A stretch of DNA of 64,000 bases, from NCBI RefSeq assembly GCF_006715635.1, contig NZ_VFNP01000001.1, positions 1,426,001 to 1,490,000 on the forward strand, in the 5' to 3' direction. Positions 33,189 through 41,504 of this stretch are shown in pieces. Source of the DNA: Streptomyces sp. SLBN-118 (GTDB lineage: Bacteria; Actinomycetota; Actinomycetes; Streptomycetales; Streptomycetaceae). The notes under the pieces are model-generated. The model did not search any database and had not been told where the DNA came from. It was given only the letters and a program-made list of their open reading frames with translations. Numbering within the stretch: the stretch's first letter is position 1; each line of letters begins with the position of its first letter. The position numbers were made by a program, and so were the translations under genes.

Positions 33189-35561
33189 TCAGTCCTCGTG
33201 CCCCAACTGGAGATCGCGCTCGGTGCGCCCCCCGCCCGCGACCTGCAGAACCGTGGCGACCGGCGGGTAACCTGCGGCGATGACCGTGTACTCCCCCGAG
33301 GAGAGGTCGACGAACCGGAAGGTGCCGTCGGGGCCCGTGGTGAGGGTGTCCACCACATTGCCCGCCACATCGAGCAGAGTGACCCGCGCATCCTCGACCG
33401 GCCGCCCGCCGCCCGCCCGTACCGTCCCCTTGAGCATCGCACCGCCCGCCAGCTCGATGTCCTGCCTCGTCTCGCGGGAGGCCTGCACGCTCACCGGGAG
33501 CGCGGCCGGACGGAAGGCGGGGGCGCTCGCCGCGAGGGTGTACTCCCCCGCCACCAGCTCCGTGAACTGGTAGCCGCCTTCACGGCAGCTGCGGGTCGAG
33601 GCGACGACCTCGCCGCGTACGTCGGTGAGCGTGACGGCCGCGTCCCGCACGGGTGAGCCGTCCGCGGTGACGACGGTCCCGGCGAGGCGTCCGGCACCGC
33701 CGAGGACCACGTCGAGCTCGACAGGCCGCTCGCCGACGGTGACGGTGACCGCCTGCGGCTGATGCCCGCCGGCCGCCGCGATCATCACATACGAACCGGA
33801 GCCCGGCACGCTCAGCGCATACCGCCCGTCCTCGCCGCTCGCGCCGCGCCCGATCTGGCTCCCGTAGACGTCGATGAGGGTCAGGGCGGCGCGCGAGACG
33901 CCGCTGCCGTCGTGGTGCTGGACGGTTCCGCAGACCGGGACGCCGGAGCTGTACGCGGGCGCGCTGCGGGCCCTGGGCACGGACGCGGTTTCGGCGGAGG
34001 CGATGTGGGACACCAGCGGTTTCTCCTTGAGGAAGAAGGCGATGAACACGCCGAGCGTGAGCACCGGCACCAGATAGAGGAAGATCCGCGGCATCGCGTC
34101 TGCGTAGGCCTGGACATAGCCGTCGCGCAGGGCGGGCGGCAGGCCATGGACCCGCTCGGGGGTGATGGACCGCGGGTCCGGCAGGGAGGCGCCGGCCGGG
34201 AGGCGGTCGGCGAGGGCGCGGGTGAGGCGGTGGGCGAAGAGGGTGCCGAAGACAGCGGCGCCGATGCTGCCGCCGATCTGCCGGAAGTAGATGCCGGCGC
34301 TGGTGGCGGTGCCGAGTTGGGCGGGCAGTACGGAGTTCTGCACGGCCAGGACCAGAACCGGCATCACCAGTCCGATGCCAATACCGAGTACGGCCTGCCC
34401 GATGCTGTGCTCCAGCCGCGGGGCGCCCCCGTCCAGGCGGGACAGCAGCCACATCCCGGCGGCCGAGACCGCGCTGCCGAGAACCGGATAGATCTTGTAG
34501 CGGCCGGTACGGGTGATGAGCCGTCCGGAGACGATCGAGGCGACGACGATGCCGCCCGTCATGGGCAGCATGAGGAGCCCGGACTTGGTGGCGCTGACGC
34601 CGTCGACCATCTGGAGGAAGGTCGGCAGATAGCTGGCCGCGCCGAAGAGCGCGACGCCGATGACAGCGCCGAGGAGGCTGGTGACCAGGAAGACCGAGTC
34701 ACGGAACAGCCGCAGCGGGATGATCGGCTCGGTGGCGTAGTTCTCCACGACGATGAACAGCAGGGTGCAGCCCGCGGCCCCGGCAGCCAGTCCCAGGATG
34801 ACGCGCGAGCCCCATGCGTACTGAGTGCCGCCCCAACTCGTCAGCAGGACAAGGAAAGTGGAGGCTGCGGCCAGGAACAGGGCACCGAGGATGTCGAGCC
34901 GTCCGCGGACCGCGGGCTTCGGCAGCTTCAGAACCGCGGTGATCACGAGCAGGGTGACCAGGCCGAGGGGCACGTTGAAGTAGAAGCACCAGCGCCAGGA
35001 GACATGGTCGGTGAAGAAGCCGCCGAGCAGGGGTCCCGTCACGGATGCGAGTCCGTAGGCCGCGCCGATGAGTCCCATGAAACGGCCGCGTGCCCTGGCC
35101 GGGACGATGTCGGCGATGATCGCCTGCACGCCGATCATGAGGCCGCCGGCACCGAGGCCCTGGACGGCACGGAAGGCGATCAGCTGGTCCATGCTGCGCG
35201 ACCGGCCGGCCAGTGCGGCGCCGACGACGAAGACGACGATCGCGAACTGGAAGACACCTTTGCGGCCGAAGAGGTCGCCGAGCTTGCCGTAGAGGGGCAG
35301 GGCGATGGTGGCCGTGAGGAGATAGGCGGTGATCGCCCACGGCATCCGTTCCACGCCCTGGAGCTCACCGACGATCTTCGGCAGGGCGGTGGCGACGATC
35401 ATCTGCTCCAGCGCGGCGAGGAGCAGCGCGAGCATCAGACCGGTGAAGACGAGGCGTACGCGGCGGGGGCTGAGCGCGGTGCTGTCGGCGGGCCCGGGCG
35501 GTGGAGGCGGAGCCGCTGCGGCCGCGGCCTGCTCGTCCTTCACCAGAGTGATCCCGCCCAC
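33189..35561 (-). CDS. DHA2-family MFS drug/H+ antiporter fused to three carboxypeptidase-regulatory-like domains
   Basis: The GTG at 35561 is chosen for GAGGGGAGC 6-8 nt upstream. The 790-residue product has about 14 membrane helices (residues 30-515) with the MFS motif [14 protein letters not shown] and motif C-like [16 protein letters not shown]. After residue 540 three Ig-like modules of about 80 residues follow (start [36 protein letters not shown]; each with a DVxG and a GxY/F...L strand), the CarboxypepD_reg/Cna-B pattern. The transporter should export drugs or metabolites. The tail may bind a partner outside or inside the cell. Confidence 0.87.
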   Translation of the reverse strand: MGGITLVKDEQAAAAAAPPPPPGPADSTALSPRRVRLVFTGLMLALLLAALEQMIVATALPKIVGELQGVERMPWAITAYLLTATIALPLYGKLGDLFGRKGVFQFAIVVFVVGAALAGRSRSMDQLIAFRAVQGLGAGGLMIGVQAIIADIVPARARGRFMGLIGAAYGLASVTGPLLGGFFTDHVSWRWCFYFNVPLGLVTLLVITAVLKLPKPAVRGRLDILGALFLAAASTFLVLLTSWGGTQYAWGSRVILGLAAGAAGCTLLFIVVENYATEPIIPLRLFRDSVFLVTSLLGAVIGVALFGAASYLPTFLQMVDGVSATKSGLLMLPMTGGIVVASIVSGRLITRTGRYKIYPVLGSAVSAAGMWLLSRLDGGAPRLEHSIGQAVLGIGIGLVMPVLVLAVQNSVLPAQLGTATSAGIYFRQIGGSIGAAVFGTLFAHRLTRALADRLPAGASLPDPRSITPERVHGLPPALRDGYVQAYADAMPRIFLYLVPVLTLGVFIAFFLKEKPLVSHIASAETASVPRARSAPAYSSGVPVCGTVQHHDGSGVSRAALTLIDVYGSQIGRGASGEDGRYALSVPGSGSYVMIAAAGGHQPQAVTVTVGERPVELDVVLGGAGRLAGTVVTADGSPVRDAAVTLTDVRGEVVASTRSCREGGYQFTELVAGEYTLAASAPAFRPAALPVSVQASRETRQDIELAGGAMLKGTVRAGGGRPVEDARVTLLDVAGNVVDTLTTGPDGTFRFVDLSSGEYTVIAAGYPPVATVLQVAGGGRTERDLQLGHED

Positions 35562-35818
35562 GTAACTGCTCCCCTCGTCGCGACTGCGCGGCGTAATTCT
35601 TCGCATTCCACGCCAACGGGGAGCAAGCGGGACGCAATTGAGAGCGGGGACACTTCGCGGGGCCAACTCGCCCTGGAGGGGGGCGCGTCGGGCGCTCATC
35701 AGGGGCTTTCCCGCGACCCGTGACGCGCGGGCGCATCACAAAGCCGCGGGGAAAACCACTCGAAACGGTGAGTGTTCGGGTCGATTACTTCCCGACCCAC
35801 TGCTCGACCGCCTGTGGA

Positions 35819-36262
35819 CTACTTCTCGACCTCGGCGGCCAGCTTGGCGAGCACCGCGTCGTAAATGCGCCCAAGTCCCTTGGGGGCGAAGGTCCTCTCG
35901 AAGAATCCACCGATGCCACCCGCGCCGTTCCAGACCGTGCTGACGACGACCTTGGACCGCCCCTCGCCCGCCGGGGTGACCGTCCAGGTGGTGACCATCG
36001 AGGAGTTGCGGTCCTTCTCGACCAGCCGGCCGTCGGTCGGCTCGGTCACTTCGAGAAGGCAGTCACGGATGCGCTTGCTGGTCGCCTGGAGCTTCCAGTG
36101 GACGAGGGTGCCCTCGCCGTCGCCGCCCTCGCGGACCTCGTACTCACTGAAGTGCTCGGGCAGGAGCTTCGCGCGGGTGTTCTCGTAGTCGGCCAGCGCG
36201 TCGAACACCTTCTCCGCGTCCGCCGAGATGATCCGTTCCGTGGTGGCCTCGACCTGCGCCAT
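35819..36262 (-). CDS. SRPBCC-family (START-like) protein
   Basis: The ATG at 36262 is chosen for GGAGGAACAGGA upstream. The 147-residue product has the START/polyketide-cyclase-like layout: TTERIISADAEKVFDALADYENTRAKLLP, an antiparallel sheet, and a C-terminal helix (GFFERTFAPKGLGRIYDAVLAKLA). It should bind a hydrophobic small molecule. No ligand can be inferred. A 257-bp gap with no recognisable gene separates it from the transporter gene. Confidence 0.85.
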   Translation of the reverse strand: MAQVEATTERIISADAEKVFDALADYENTRAKLLPEHFSEYEVREGGDGEGTLVHWKLQATSKRIRDCLLEVTEPTDGRLVEKDRNSSMVTTWTVTPAGEGRSKVVVSTVWNGAGGIGGFFERTFAPKGLGRIYDAVLAKLAAEVEK

Positions 36263-36397
36263 TCCTGTTCCTCCAGCACTTGGTTCTTCGGGGGTGCCGC
36301 TAGCCAATCACCTCGCAACCAGCCGCCCAAATCCGCTTCGGGTCCGACCCCTGCCCGGTTCGGTCCGGTTCGGGGAACAGGGTTGCGGCGATCGAGG

Positions 36398-36415
36398 GAA
36401 CAAGTGTTCTATTCT
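36398..36415 (+). promoter_or_regulatory. LexA/SOS box GAAC-AAGT-GTTC overlapping a -10 element
   Basis: GAAC-N4-GTTC at 36398-36409 matches the actinobacterial LexA core. TATTCT at 36410-36415 directly follows as a possible -10, so LexA bound here would cover the promoter of the radical SAM gene, whose ATG is 27 nt further on. Confidence 0.7.
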
Positions 36416-36441
36416 GTGGTCAGTGCTACCGAGGAGGCGCC

Positions 36442-37479
36442 ATGCGCTGGGACAATCTGGCCGAGAACCCCCGGGCGGCCGGGGACACCGCGCTCTTCGC
36501 GACGTCCGCGGTGACCACCAGAACCTTCGACACACCCGAATTCCGCGGCATCACCTTCCATGAGATCCGCGCCCGCTCGATCCTGAACCGGGTGCCGGGC
36601 GCCTCACGGATGCCGTTCGAGTGGACCGTCAACCCCTACCGGGGCTGCACGCACGCGTGCGTCTACTGCTTCGCGCGCAAGACCCACAGCTATCTGGACC
36701 TCGACACCGGGCTCGACTTCGACTCCCAGATCGTCGTGAAGATCAACGCTCCGGAGCTGCTGCGCCGGCAGCTCGCGTCCCGGCAGTGGCAGGGCGCGCA
36801 TGTCGCCATGGGGACGAACGTCGACTGCTACCAGCGGGCGGAGGGCCGCTATCGCCTGATGCCCGGCATCATCGCCGCCCTGCGCGACCACGCCAATCCG
36901 TTCTCGATCCTCACCAAGGGCACGCTGATCCTGCGCGATCTGGAGCTGCTGCGACAGTCGGCGGAGGTGACCGAGGTGGGCATCTCCGTCTCCGTAGGAT
37001 TCACCGACCGCGAACTGTGGCGCACCGTCGAGCCCGGCACGCCCTCGCCCGAGCGCCGCCTCGACGTGGTGCGCACCCTCACCGACAACGGCATCGGCTG
37101 CGGGGTGCTGATGGCGCCGGTCATCCCCTTCCTCGGCGACCAACCGGACCAACTGCGCGCGACCGTCCGTGCGATCGCCGCGTCGGGGGCGACATCGGTG
37201 ACCCCGCTCGTTCTCCACCTGCGGCCCGGCGCGCGCGAGTGGTTCATGGCCTGGGTGGCGCGGCACCATCCGCATCTGGTGCAGCGCTACGAGCGGCTGT
37301 ACGCGGAAGGAGCCTACGCGCCGAAGTGGTACCAGCGCCGGATCACGCGCCATGTCCACGAGCTGGCCACGGAGTTCGGGATAGGGCCGGCGGACCGGGG
37401 CATGCCCCGGCGTGTCCGGGTGCCGCTGGAGCCCGATCCGGCGGTTCTTCCGGAGCCGACGCAGCTGACGCTGCTCTGA
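36442..37479 (+). CDS. Rv2578c-family radical SAM protein (spore-photoproduct-lyase-like)
   Basis: The protein has 345 residues, ATG start with GAGGAGG 5 nt upstream. Cys69, Cys73 and Cys76 form the CxxxCxxC iron-sulfur motif in PYRGCTHACVYCFAR. The downstream AMGTNVDCYQRAEGRYRLMP and SILTKGTL segments are typical of the Rv2578c group, distant relatives of spore photoproduct lyase. Its reaction is unknown. Its promoter carries a LexA-type box, so induction by DNA damage is expected; I recall its mycobacterial counterpart Rv2578c being listed in the LexA regulon. The next gene has a separate DNA-damage-type promoter. Confidence 0.87.
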   Translation: MRWDNLAENPRAAGDTALFATSAVTTRTFDTPEFRGITFHEIRARSILNRVPGASRMPFEWTVNPYRGCTHACVYCFARKTHSYLDLDTGLDFDSQIVVKINAPELLRRQLASRQWQGAHVAMGTNVDCYQRAEGRYRLMPGIIAALRDHANPFSILTKGTLILRDLELLRQSAEVTEVGISVSVGFTDRELWRTVEPGTPSPERRLDVVRTLTDNGIGCGVLMAPVIPFLGDQPDQLRATVRAIAASGATSVTPLVLHLRPGAREWFMAWVARHHPHLVQRYERLYAEGAYAPKWYQRRITRHVHELATEFGIGPADRGMPRRVRVPLEPDPAVLPEPTQLTLL

Positions 37480-37501
37480 ACTGGGCGAAATTCGGACGGG
37501 A

Positions 37502-37524
37502 TTGTCAGTGGCGTACGCAAGGAT
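37502..37524 (+). promoter_or_regulatory. RecA-NDp (PafBC-type) DNA-damage promoter
   Basis: TTGTCAGTG (37502-37510), 8 nt, AAGGAT (37519-37524) matches the TTGTCRGTG-N8-TANNNT motif described for RecA-independent damage-inducible promoters in actinobacteria. It differs at the first -10 base. It ends 6 nt before the ATG of the RidA gene, so the mRNA is leaderless. Confidence 0.75.
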
Positions 37525-37530
37525 GGACGC

Positions 37531-37941
37531 ATGACGTCGCAACTCACCCGTGTACATGCCCCCGAAGGCGTGGCCCCCGGCAGCGGATACAGCCATGTTG
37601 TCTGGGGCACCGGCCGGTTCGTGGCGATTTCCGGGCAGTGCGCCCTCGACGAGGACGGCAGGGTCGTGGGCGAGGGGGACCCGGCGGCGCAGGCCCGGCA
37701 GGTCTTCGAGAACCTCCGCCGCTGCCTGGCCACGGCGGGCGCGTCCTTCGACGACGTGGTCAAGCTGACCTACTTCGTCACGGACGTGGCGCATCTGCCG
37801 GCGGTCCGGGCGGCGCGCGACGCGGTGATCGACGCGGGGCGGCTCCCGGCGAGCTCGGCGGTCCAGGTGGCCGCGCTCTTCCGCCCCGAACTGCTCGTGG
37901 AGATTGAGGCGTTCGCGCTCCTCGGGGAGGAGGGCGAGTGA
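37531..37941 (+). CDS. RidA-family (YjgF/YER057c/UK114) protein
   Basis: The protein has 136 residues with the RidA pattern: SHVVWGTGRFVAISGQCALDEDGRVVG, AARQVFENLRRCLATAG, VVKLTYFVTDVAHLP and SSAVQVAALFRPELLVEIEA. RidA proteins hydrolyse reactive enamine/imine intermediates. The conserved active-site Arg before ..L....LVEIE is replaced here by ..ALFRPELLVEIEA with Gln-Val before it, so activity is uncertain. The leaderless ATG is 6 nt after the -10 of a DNA-damage promoter. It overlaps the acetyltransferase gene by one base. Confidence 0.87.
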   Translation: MTSQLTRVHAPEGVAPGSGYSHVVWGTGRFVAISGQCALDEDGRVVGEGDPAAQARQVFENLRRCLATAGASFDDVVKLTYFVTDVAHLPAVRAARDAVIDAGRLPASSAVQVAALFRPELLVEIEAFALLGEEGE

Positions 37942-38465
37942 TGGACGCCCGGGTGCGGGACATGACGCTCGACGACTGTGAGGCCGTCGCGACCATCCGG
38001 GTGCGGGGGTGGCAGTTCGCCTACGACGGGCTGATACCGACGTCGTATCTCGATGCGATGAGCGTGGAGATGGATGCGGCGCGGCGCCGCGACATGCTCG
38101 CCAAGGGCGACGGCGTGGTGACCAATGTGGTCGCGGAGCGCGAGGGCGAGGTGGTCGGCTGGGGCTGCTTCGGACCGAGCAGGGGCGAGGGCCAGCCGGC
38201 CGCCGGGGTGTGCGAGCTCTACGCGCTGTACGTGCTGCCGGACAGGGTCTCCACGGGGGTGGGGCGGGCGCTGATGGACGAGCTGACGGGGCGGGCCGAG
38301 GCGGACGGTTTCGAGCGGATGCTGCTGTGGGTCCTGAAGGAGAACGACCGCGCGCGCCGCTTCTACGCCAAGGCGGGCTTCGCCCCGGACGGAGTGGAGG
38401 AGCCGTTCGAGGTAGAGGGCGTCGCGGTCCCGGAAGTCCGCTACGCGCGACGCCTCAAGGGCTAG
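37941..38465 (+). CDS. GNAT N-acetyltransferase
   Basis: The protein has 174 residues. The ATG at 37941 overlaps the RidA stop by one base (TGATG) with GGAGGAGGG upstream, so the pair is coupled. GNAT features: ELYALYVLPDRVSTGVGRALMDELTGRAEADGFERMLLWVLKENDRARRFYAKAGFAPDG, with the acetyl-CoA loop V(S)TGVGRAL near residues 105-113. The substrate is unknown. Its promoter context suggests a role in the DNA-damage or reactive-metabolite response. Confidence 0.87.
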   Translation: MDARVRDMTLDDCEAVATIRVRGWQFAYDGLIPTSYLDAMSVEMDAARRRDMLAKGDGVVTNVVAEREGEVVGWGCFGPSRGEGQPAAGVCELYALYVLPDRVSTGVGRALMDELTGRAEADGFERMLLWVLKENDRARRFYAKAGFAPDGVEEPFEVEGVAVPEVRYARRLKG

Positions 38466-38480
38466 GCGGGTCCTGGGGGT

Positions 38481-38625
38481 TGTTCCCCTACCCGCCCTCC
38501 CCCTACGGCCTGGCGGCCATGGGAGGTACCCCCATCCCTGAACTGGGGGCGAGCCCCCAGACCCCCGTATGCGACCTTCGGCCGCATGTCCTCAAACGCC
38601 GGACGGGCTGGTTTTCCGGCAGGCC
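38481..38625. repeat. Dispersed intergenic repeat, copy B
   Basis: These 145 bp are nearly identical to 24324-24466. A perfect 8-bp hairpin (38543-38550 with 38553-38560) is conserved. The copy lies 15 nt after the acetyltransferase gene and before the end of the convergent HEAT-repeat gene, so it probably terminates both. Confidence 0.85.
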
Positions 38626-38683
38626 ATAGGGGGAGGCGGGGTGGGGTGAAGGCCCGCCGCAGGCGCCAGGCGCCGGCCCCGCG

Positions 38684-39250
38684 TCAGCCGAGACGTGCCA
38701 GCGCCGCCTCCGCCGCCGCAGCCAGGCGGGGATGCGTGCACGCCGACCTGAGGACCTCCCCCGCTCGCTCGTCGCCCAGCGCGCCCAGCCCCTCGACACA
38801 GGCGAGCGCCAGCCTCCAGTGCGGGTCGCCGGGGGCGAGCCTGCGCCGCAGCACGGTGATCAGGGCCGGTACGGACTCGGGGGCCCTGATGCGCGTGAGC
38901 AGGCGTACGGGGACCAGCGCATAGGCGACCCGCAGCTCGTTCGTCGCGAGCGCGGCCGCGGCACGCGGCGTGCGGGGGTCGGCCAGCCGGGACAGGGCGT
39001 GCGCGGCAGCGACACAACGTTCGGGATCGCGGTGGTTGAGGAGCAGGACCAGGGACTCGAAGGCCCGCCGGTCCCCCACGCAGCCGAGCCGGAAGGCGGC
39101 CATCTCGCGCGCCCACAGGGGCCTTTCCTGTTCCGTGAGGACGCCCGCGAGTTCCTCCCGGTCCTGTGTGGTCAGCAGGCGTTCGTATGCGATCGAGCCG
39201 CCCGACTCGCCCCGAAGCCGCTGAGCCAGCGCCCGTAATTCCTCATCCAT
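38684..39250 (-). CDS. HEAT-repeat protein, TTA-containing
   Basis: The protein has 188 residues built of helical HEAT/PBS-lyase-like repeats (RRAFESLVLLLNHRDPERCVAAAHALSRLADPRTPRAAAAL, SVPALITVLRRRLAPGDPHWRLALACVEGLGALGDERA). It probably acts as a protein-binding scaffold; no enzyme residues are visible. TACCCT on the minus strand (39258-39263) lies 7 nt before the ATG, so the mRNA is probably leaderless. Codon 5 is TTA, so translation is likely bldA-dependent. Confidence 0.8.
   Translation of the reverse strand: MDEELRALAQRLRGESGGSIAYERLLTTQDREELAGVLTEQERPLWAREMAAFRLGCVGDRRAFESLVLLLNHRDPERCVAAAHALSRLADPRTPRAAAALATNELRVAYALVPVRLLTRIRAPESVPALITVLRRRLAPGDPHWRLALACVEGLGALGDERAGEVLRSACTHPRLAAAAEAALARLG
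39236..39238 (-). promoter_or_regulatory. TTA codon at position 5 (bldA control point)
   Basis: This is the only in-frame TTA in the HEAT-repeat gene and one of just two in the window. It makes translation depend on the bldA leucine tRNA in Streptomyces. Confidence 0.75.
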
Positions 39251-39610
39251 GGCGGCCAGGGTAGCGGCGCCGCCTCAGCGATCCAGATCACATCGCCTCA
39301 CCTCTGGCGCGCTCGTTACTCGCAAGTTAATCTCAAGTGAGCGGGTAACCCCCGCAGCTCACGGTGGCCTGGTGACGCAGCCGCCGCGAGTGTTTGTCGG
39401 TTCGGCAGTTCCTGCACGACGTTCGGCGCGACTCCGGGACAGAGTCCGTCGGCCCGCACCACGACGCGTATGTCGTCCGGTGCGGCGATTTCTCCGTGCG
39501 CCCCGCGCTTCGTCGCGCTCGTCGCGCCTCGCGCCTCGTCGCGCTCTCACCGGCGCGCGCTCCGCCCGCGCGCCCCCTCATCAGTCGTCACTCATCCCTG
39601 GAGTCCCACG
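39251..39610. promoter_or_regulatory. Intergenic region upstream of the ethylmalonyl-CoA cluster
   Basis: This stretch of 360 bp holds no supported gene. It contains a long inverted repeat (GTTACTCGC 39315-39323, GCGGGTAAC 39341-39349, 8 of 9 pairs) with an inner AAGTTAATCTCAAGT, a TCGCGC-rich imperfect repeat (39505-39547) and a perfect 8-bp hairpin (39552-39559 with 39567-39574) 36 nt before the dehydrogenase start. The inverted repeat is a candidate operator for the TetR regulator encoded downstream. Confidence 0.55.
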
Positions 39611-41392
39611 ATGGACACCCCTCTCCACACCATTGCCGTCGTCGGCCTCGGCACCATGGGCACCGGCATCGCCGAAGTCCTCGCCCGCGCCGGCCGTGAG
39701 GTCATCGGCATCGACATCAGCGATGCCGCCGCCCGCCGGGCCGTCACGGCCCTGGATGCCTCCACCGCCCGGGCCGTCGAACGCGAGCGGATGACCGAGG
39801 AGGAGCGCCGGAACACCCTCGCGCGTTTCCGCACCTTCTCGGATCTGCAGGCCGCTGCCGATGCGGACCTCGTGATCGAGGTCGTGTCCGAGTCGTACGA
39901 GGCCAAGCAGCAGGTGTTCCGCGCCCTGGACTCCGTCGTCCGTCCCGGCGCCATTCTCGCCACCGGCACCAACGCACTGTCGGTCACCCGGCTCGCCGCC
40001 GACTCCGAGCACCCCGAGCGCGTGCTCGGCCTGCACTTCTTCAACCCCGCCCCGGCGATGAAGCTGGTCGAGGTCGTCTCCTCGGTGCTGACCGCCCCGG
40101 CCGCCGTCGAGGCGGTCACCGCACTCGCCCGTGAGCTCGGCAAGGAGCCCGTCGCGGTCGGAGACCGGCCCGGCTTTGTCGCCGACGGTCTGCTGTTCGG
40201 CTATCTCAACCAGGCCGCCGCGATGTACGAGGCCAAGTACGCCTCCCGCGAGGACATCGACGCCGCGATGAAGCTCGGCTGCGGTTTGCCGATGGGCCCG
40301 CTGGCTCTGCTCGACCTGATCGGCATCGACACGGCCCGTACCGTGCTGGACGCGATGTACTCCGAGTCCCGCGACCGGCTGCACGCCCCCGCACCCATCC
40401 TCAAGCAGCTCAGCGAGGCCGGCCTGACCGGCCGCAAGTCGGGCCGCGGCTTCTACACCTACGCCGCCCCTGGCACCGGCGACGTGGTGCGGGACGCGCT
40501 CACCCCGCAGCCCGCCGCCGAGGCTTCGGGCGGCCGCGAGGTCAGCTCCGTCGGCGTCGCCGGTTCCGGCACGATGGCCAGCGGTATCGCCGAGGTCTTC
40601 GCCAAGGCCGGATACGACGTGGTGCTCGCCGCCCGCGGGCTGGAGAAGGCCGAGACCGCCAAGTCCCGTATCGCCAAGTCGCTTTCACGCTCCGTCGACA
40701 AGGGCAGGATGACGGCCGAGGCCCGCGACGAAACGCTCGCGAGGATCACCCCGGCCGGTTCGCTCGACGCCTTCGCCGAGGTCGACCTCGCGGTCGAGGC
40801 GGTCGCCGAGGATCTGGAGATCAAGCAGCAGCTCTTCGCCACCCTGGACAAGATCTGCAAGGCGGGCGCGGTGCTCGCCACCACCACCTCCTCGCTGCCC
40901 GTCGTCGCCTGCGCCCGCGCCACCTCGCGCCCGCAGGACGTCATCGGAATGCACTTCTTCAACCCGGCCCCGGCGATGAAGCTGGTCGAGGTGGTCCGCA
41001 CGGTCCTGACCTCCGACGACGTCCACGCCACGGTCCGCGAGGTCACCACGAAGATCCGGAAGCACCCGGTGGACTGCGGCGACCGGGCCGGCTTCATCGT
41101 CAACGCCCTGCTCTTCCCCTACCTCAACAACGCGATCAAGATGGTCCAGGAGCACTACGCCACCCTGGACGACATCGACGCCGCGATGAAGCTGGGCGGC
41201 GGCTATCCGATGGGCCCCTTCGAGCTGCTCGACGTGGTCGGGCTCGATGTCTCCCTCGCCATCGAGAAGGTGCTGCACCGCGAGTTCCGCGACCCGGGCC
41301 TGGCCCCGGCGCCGCTGCTGGAGCACCTGGTGGCCGCGGGCTGCCTCGGCCGCAAGACGGGCCGTGGTTTCCGCGAATATGCCCGGCGCTGA
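39611..41392 (+). CDS. Tandem-fused 3-hydroxybutyryl-CoA dehydrogenase
   Basis: The protein has 593 residues, ATG start with GGAG 7 nt upstream. Two copies of a complete dehydrogenase are joined: NAD loops VVGLGTMGTGIAEVLARAG (residues 10-28) and VAGSGTMASGIAEVFAKAG (around 318-336), each followed by LHFFNPAPAMKLVEVV with the catalytic His and by a DAAMKLG...PMGP..LLD C-terminal helical domain. It should oxidise or reduce 3-hydroxybutyryl/acetoacetyl-CoA, feeding crotonyl-CoA to the carboxylase/reductase encoded next. Fusion by duplication is seen in other streptomycete clusters of this pathway. Confidence 0.9.
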   Translation: MDTPLHTIAVVGLGTMGTGIAEVLARAGREVIGIDISDAAARRAVTALDASTARAVERERMTEEERRNTLARFRTFSDLQAAADADLVIEVVSESYEAKQQVFRALDSVVRPGAILATGTNALSVTRLAADSEHPERVLGLHFFNPAPAMKLVEVVSSVLTAPAAVEAVTALARELGKEPVAVGDRPGFVADGLLFGYLNQAAAMYEAKYASREDIDAAMKLGCGLPMGPLALLDLIGIDTARTVLDAMYSESRDRLHAPAPILKQLSEAGLTGRKSGRGFYTYAAPGTGDVVRDALTPQPAAEASGGREVSSVGVAGSGTMASGIAEVFAKAGYDVVLAARGLEKAETAKSRIAKSLSRSVDKGRMTAEARDETLARITPAGSLDAFAEVDLAVEAVAEDLEIKQQLFATLDKICKAGAVLATTTSSLPVVACARATSRPQDVIGMHFFNPAPAMKLVEVVRTVLTSDDVHATVREVTTKIRKHPVDCGDRAGFIVNALLFPYLNNAIKMVQEHYATLDDIDAAMKLGGGYPMGPFELLDVVGLDVSLAIEKVLHREFRDPGLAPAPLLEHLVAAGCLGRKTGRGFREYARR

Positions 41393-41504
41393 TCGCGAAG
41401 CGGGCTGGGGCGGGCTGCTCGATCCCTCGGGCGGCCCGCCCGATGCCCCCGGGGCACCGCACCCACAGGCGCACTCGGCTGCACGAATGCAGTACGTTCA
41501 GCTC

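Noticed and set aside
35562..35818. Small gene or RNA in the 257-bp gap before the SRPBCC gene end
   Set aside because: No frame with codon bias and start signal. Only a weak 6-bp hairpin at 35778-35798 is visible.
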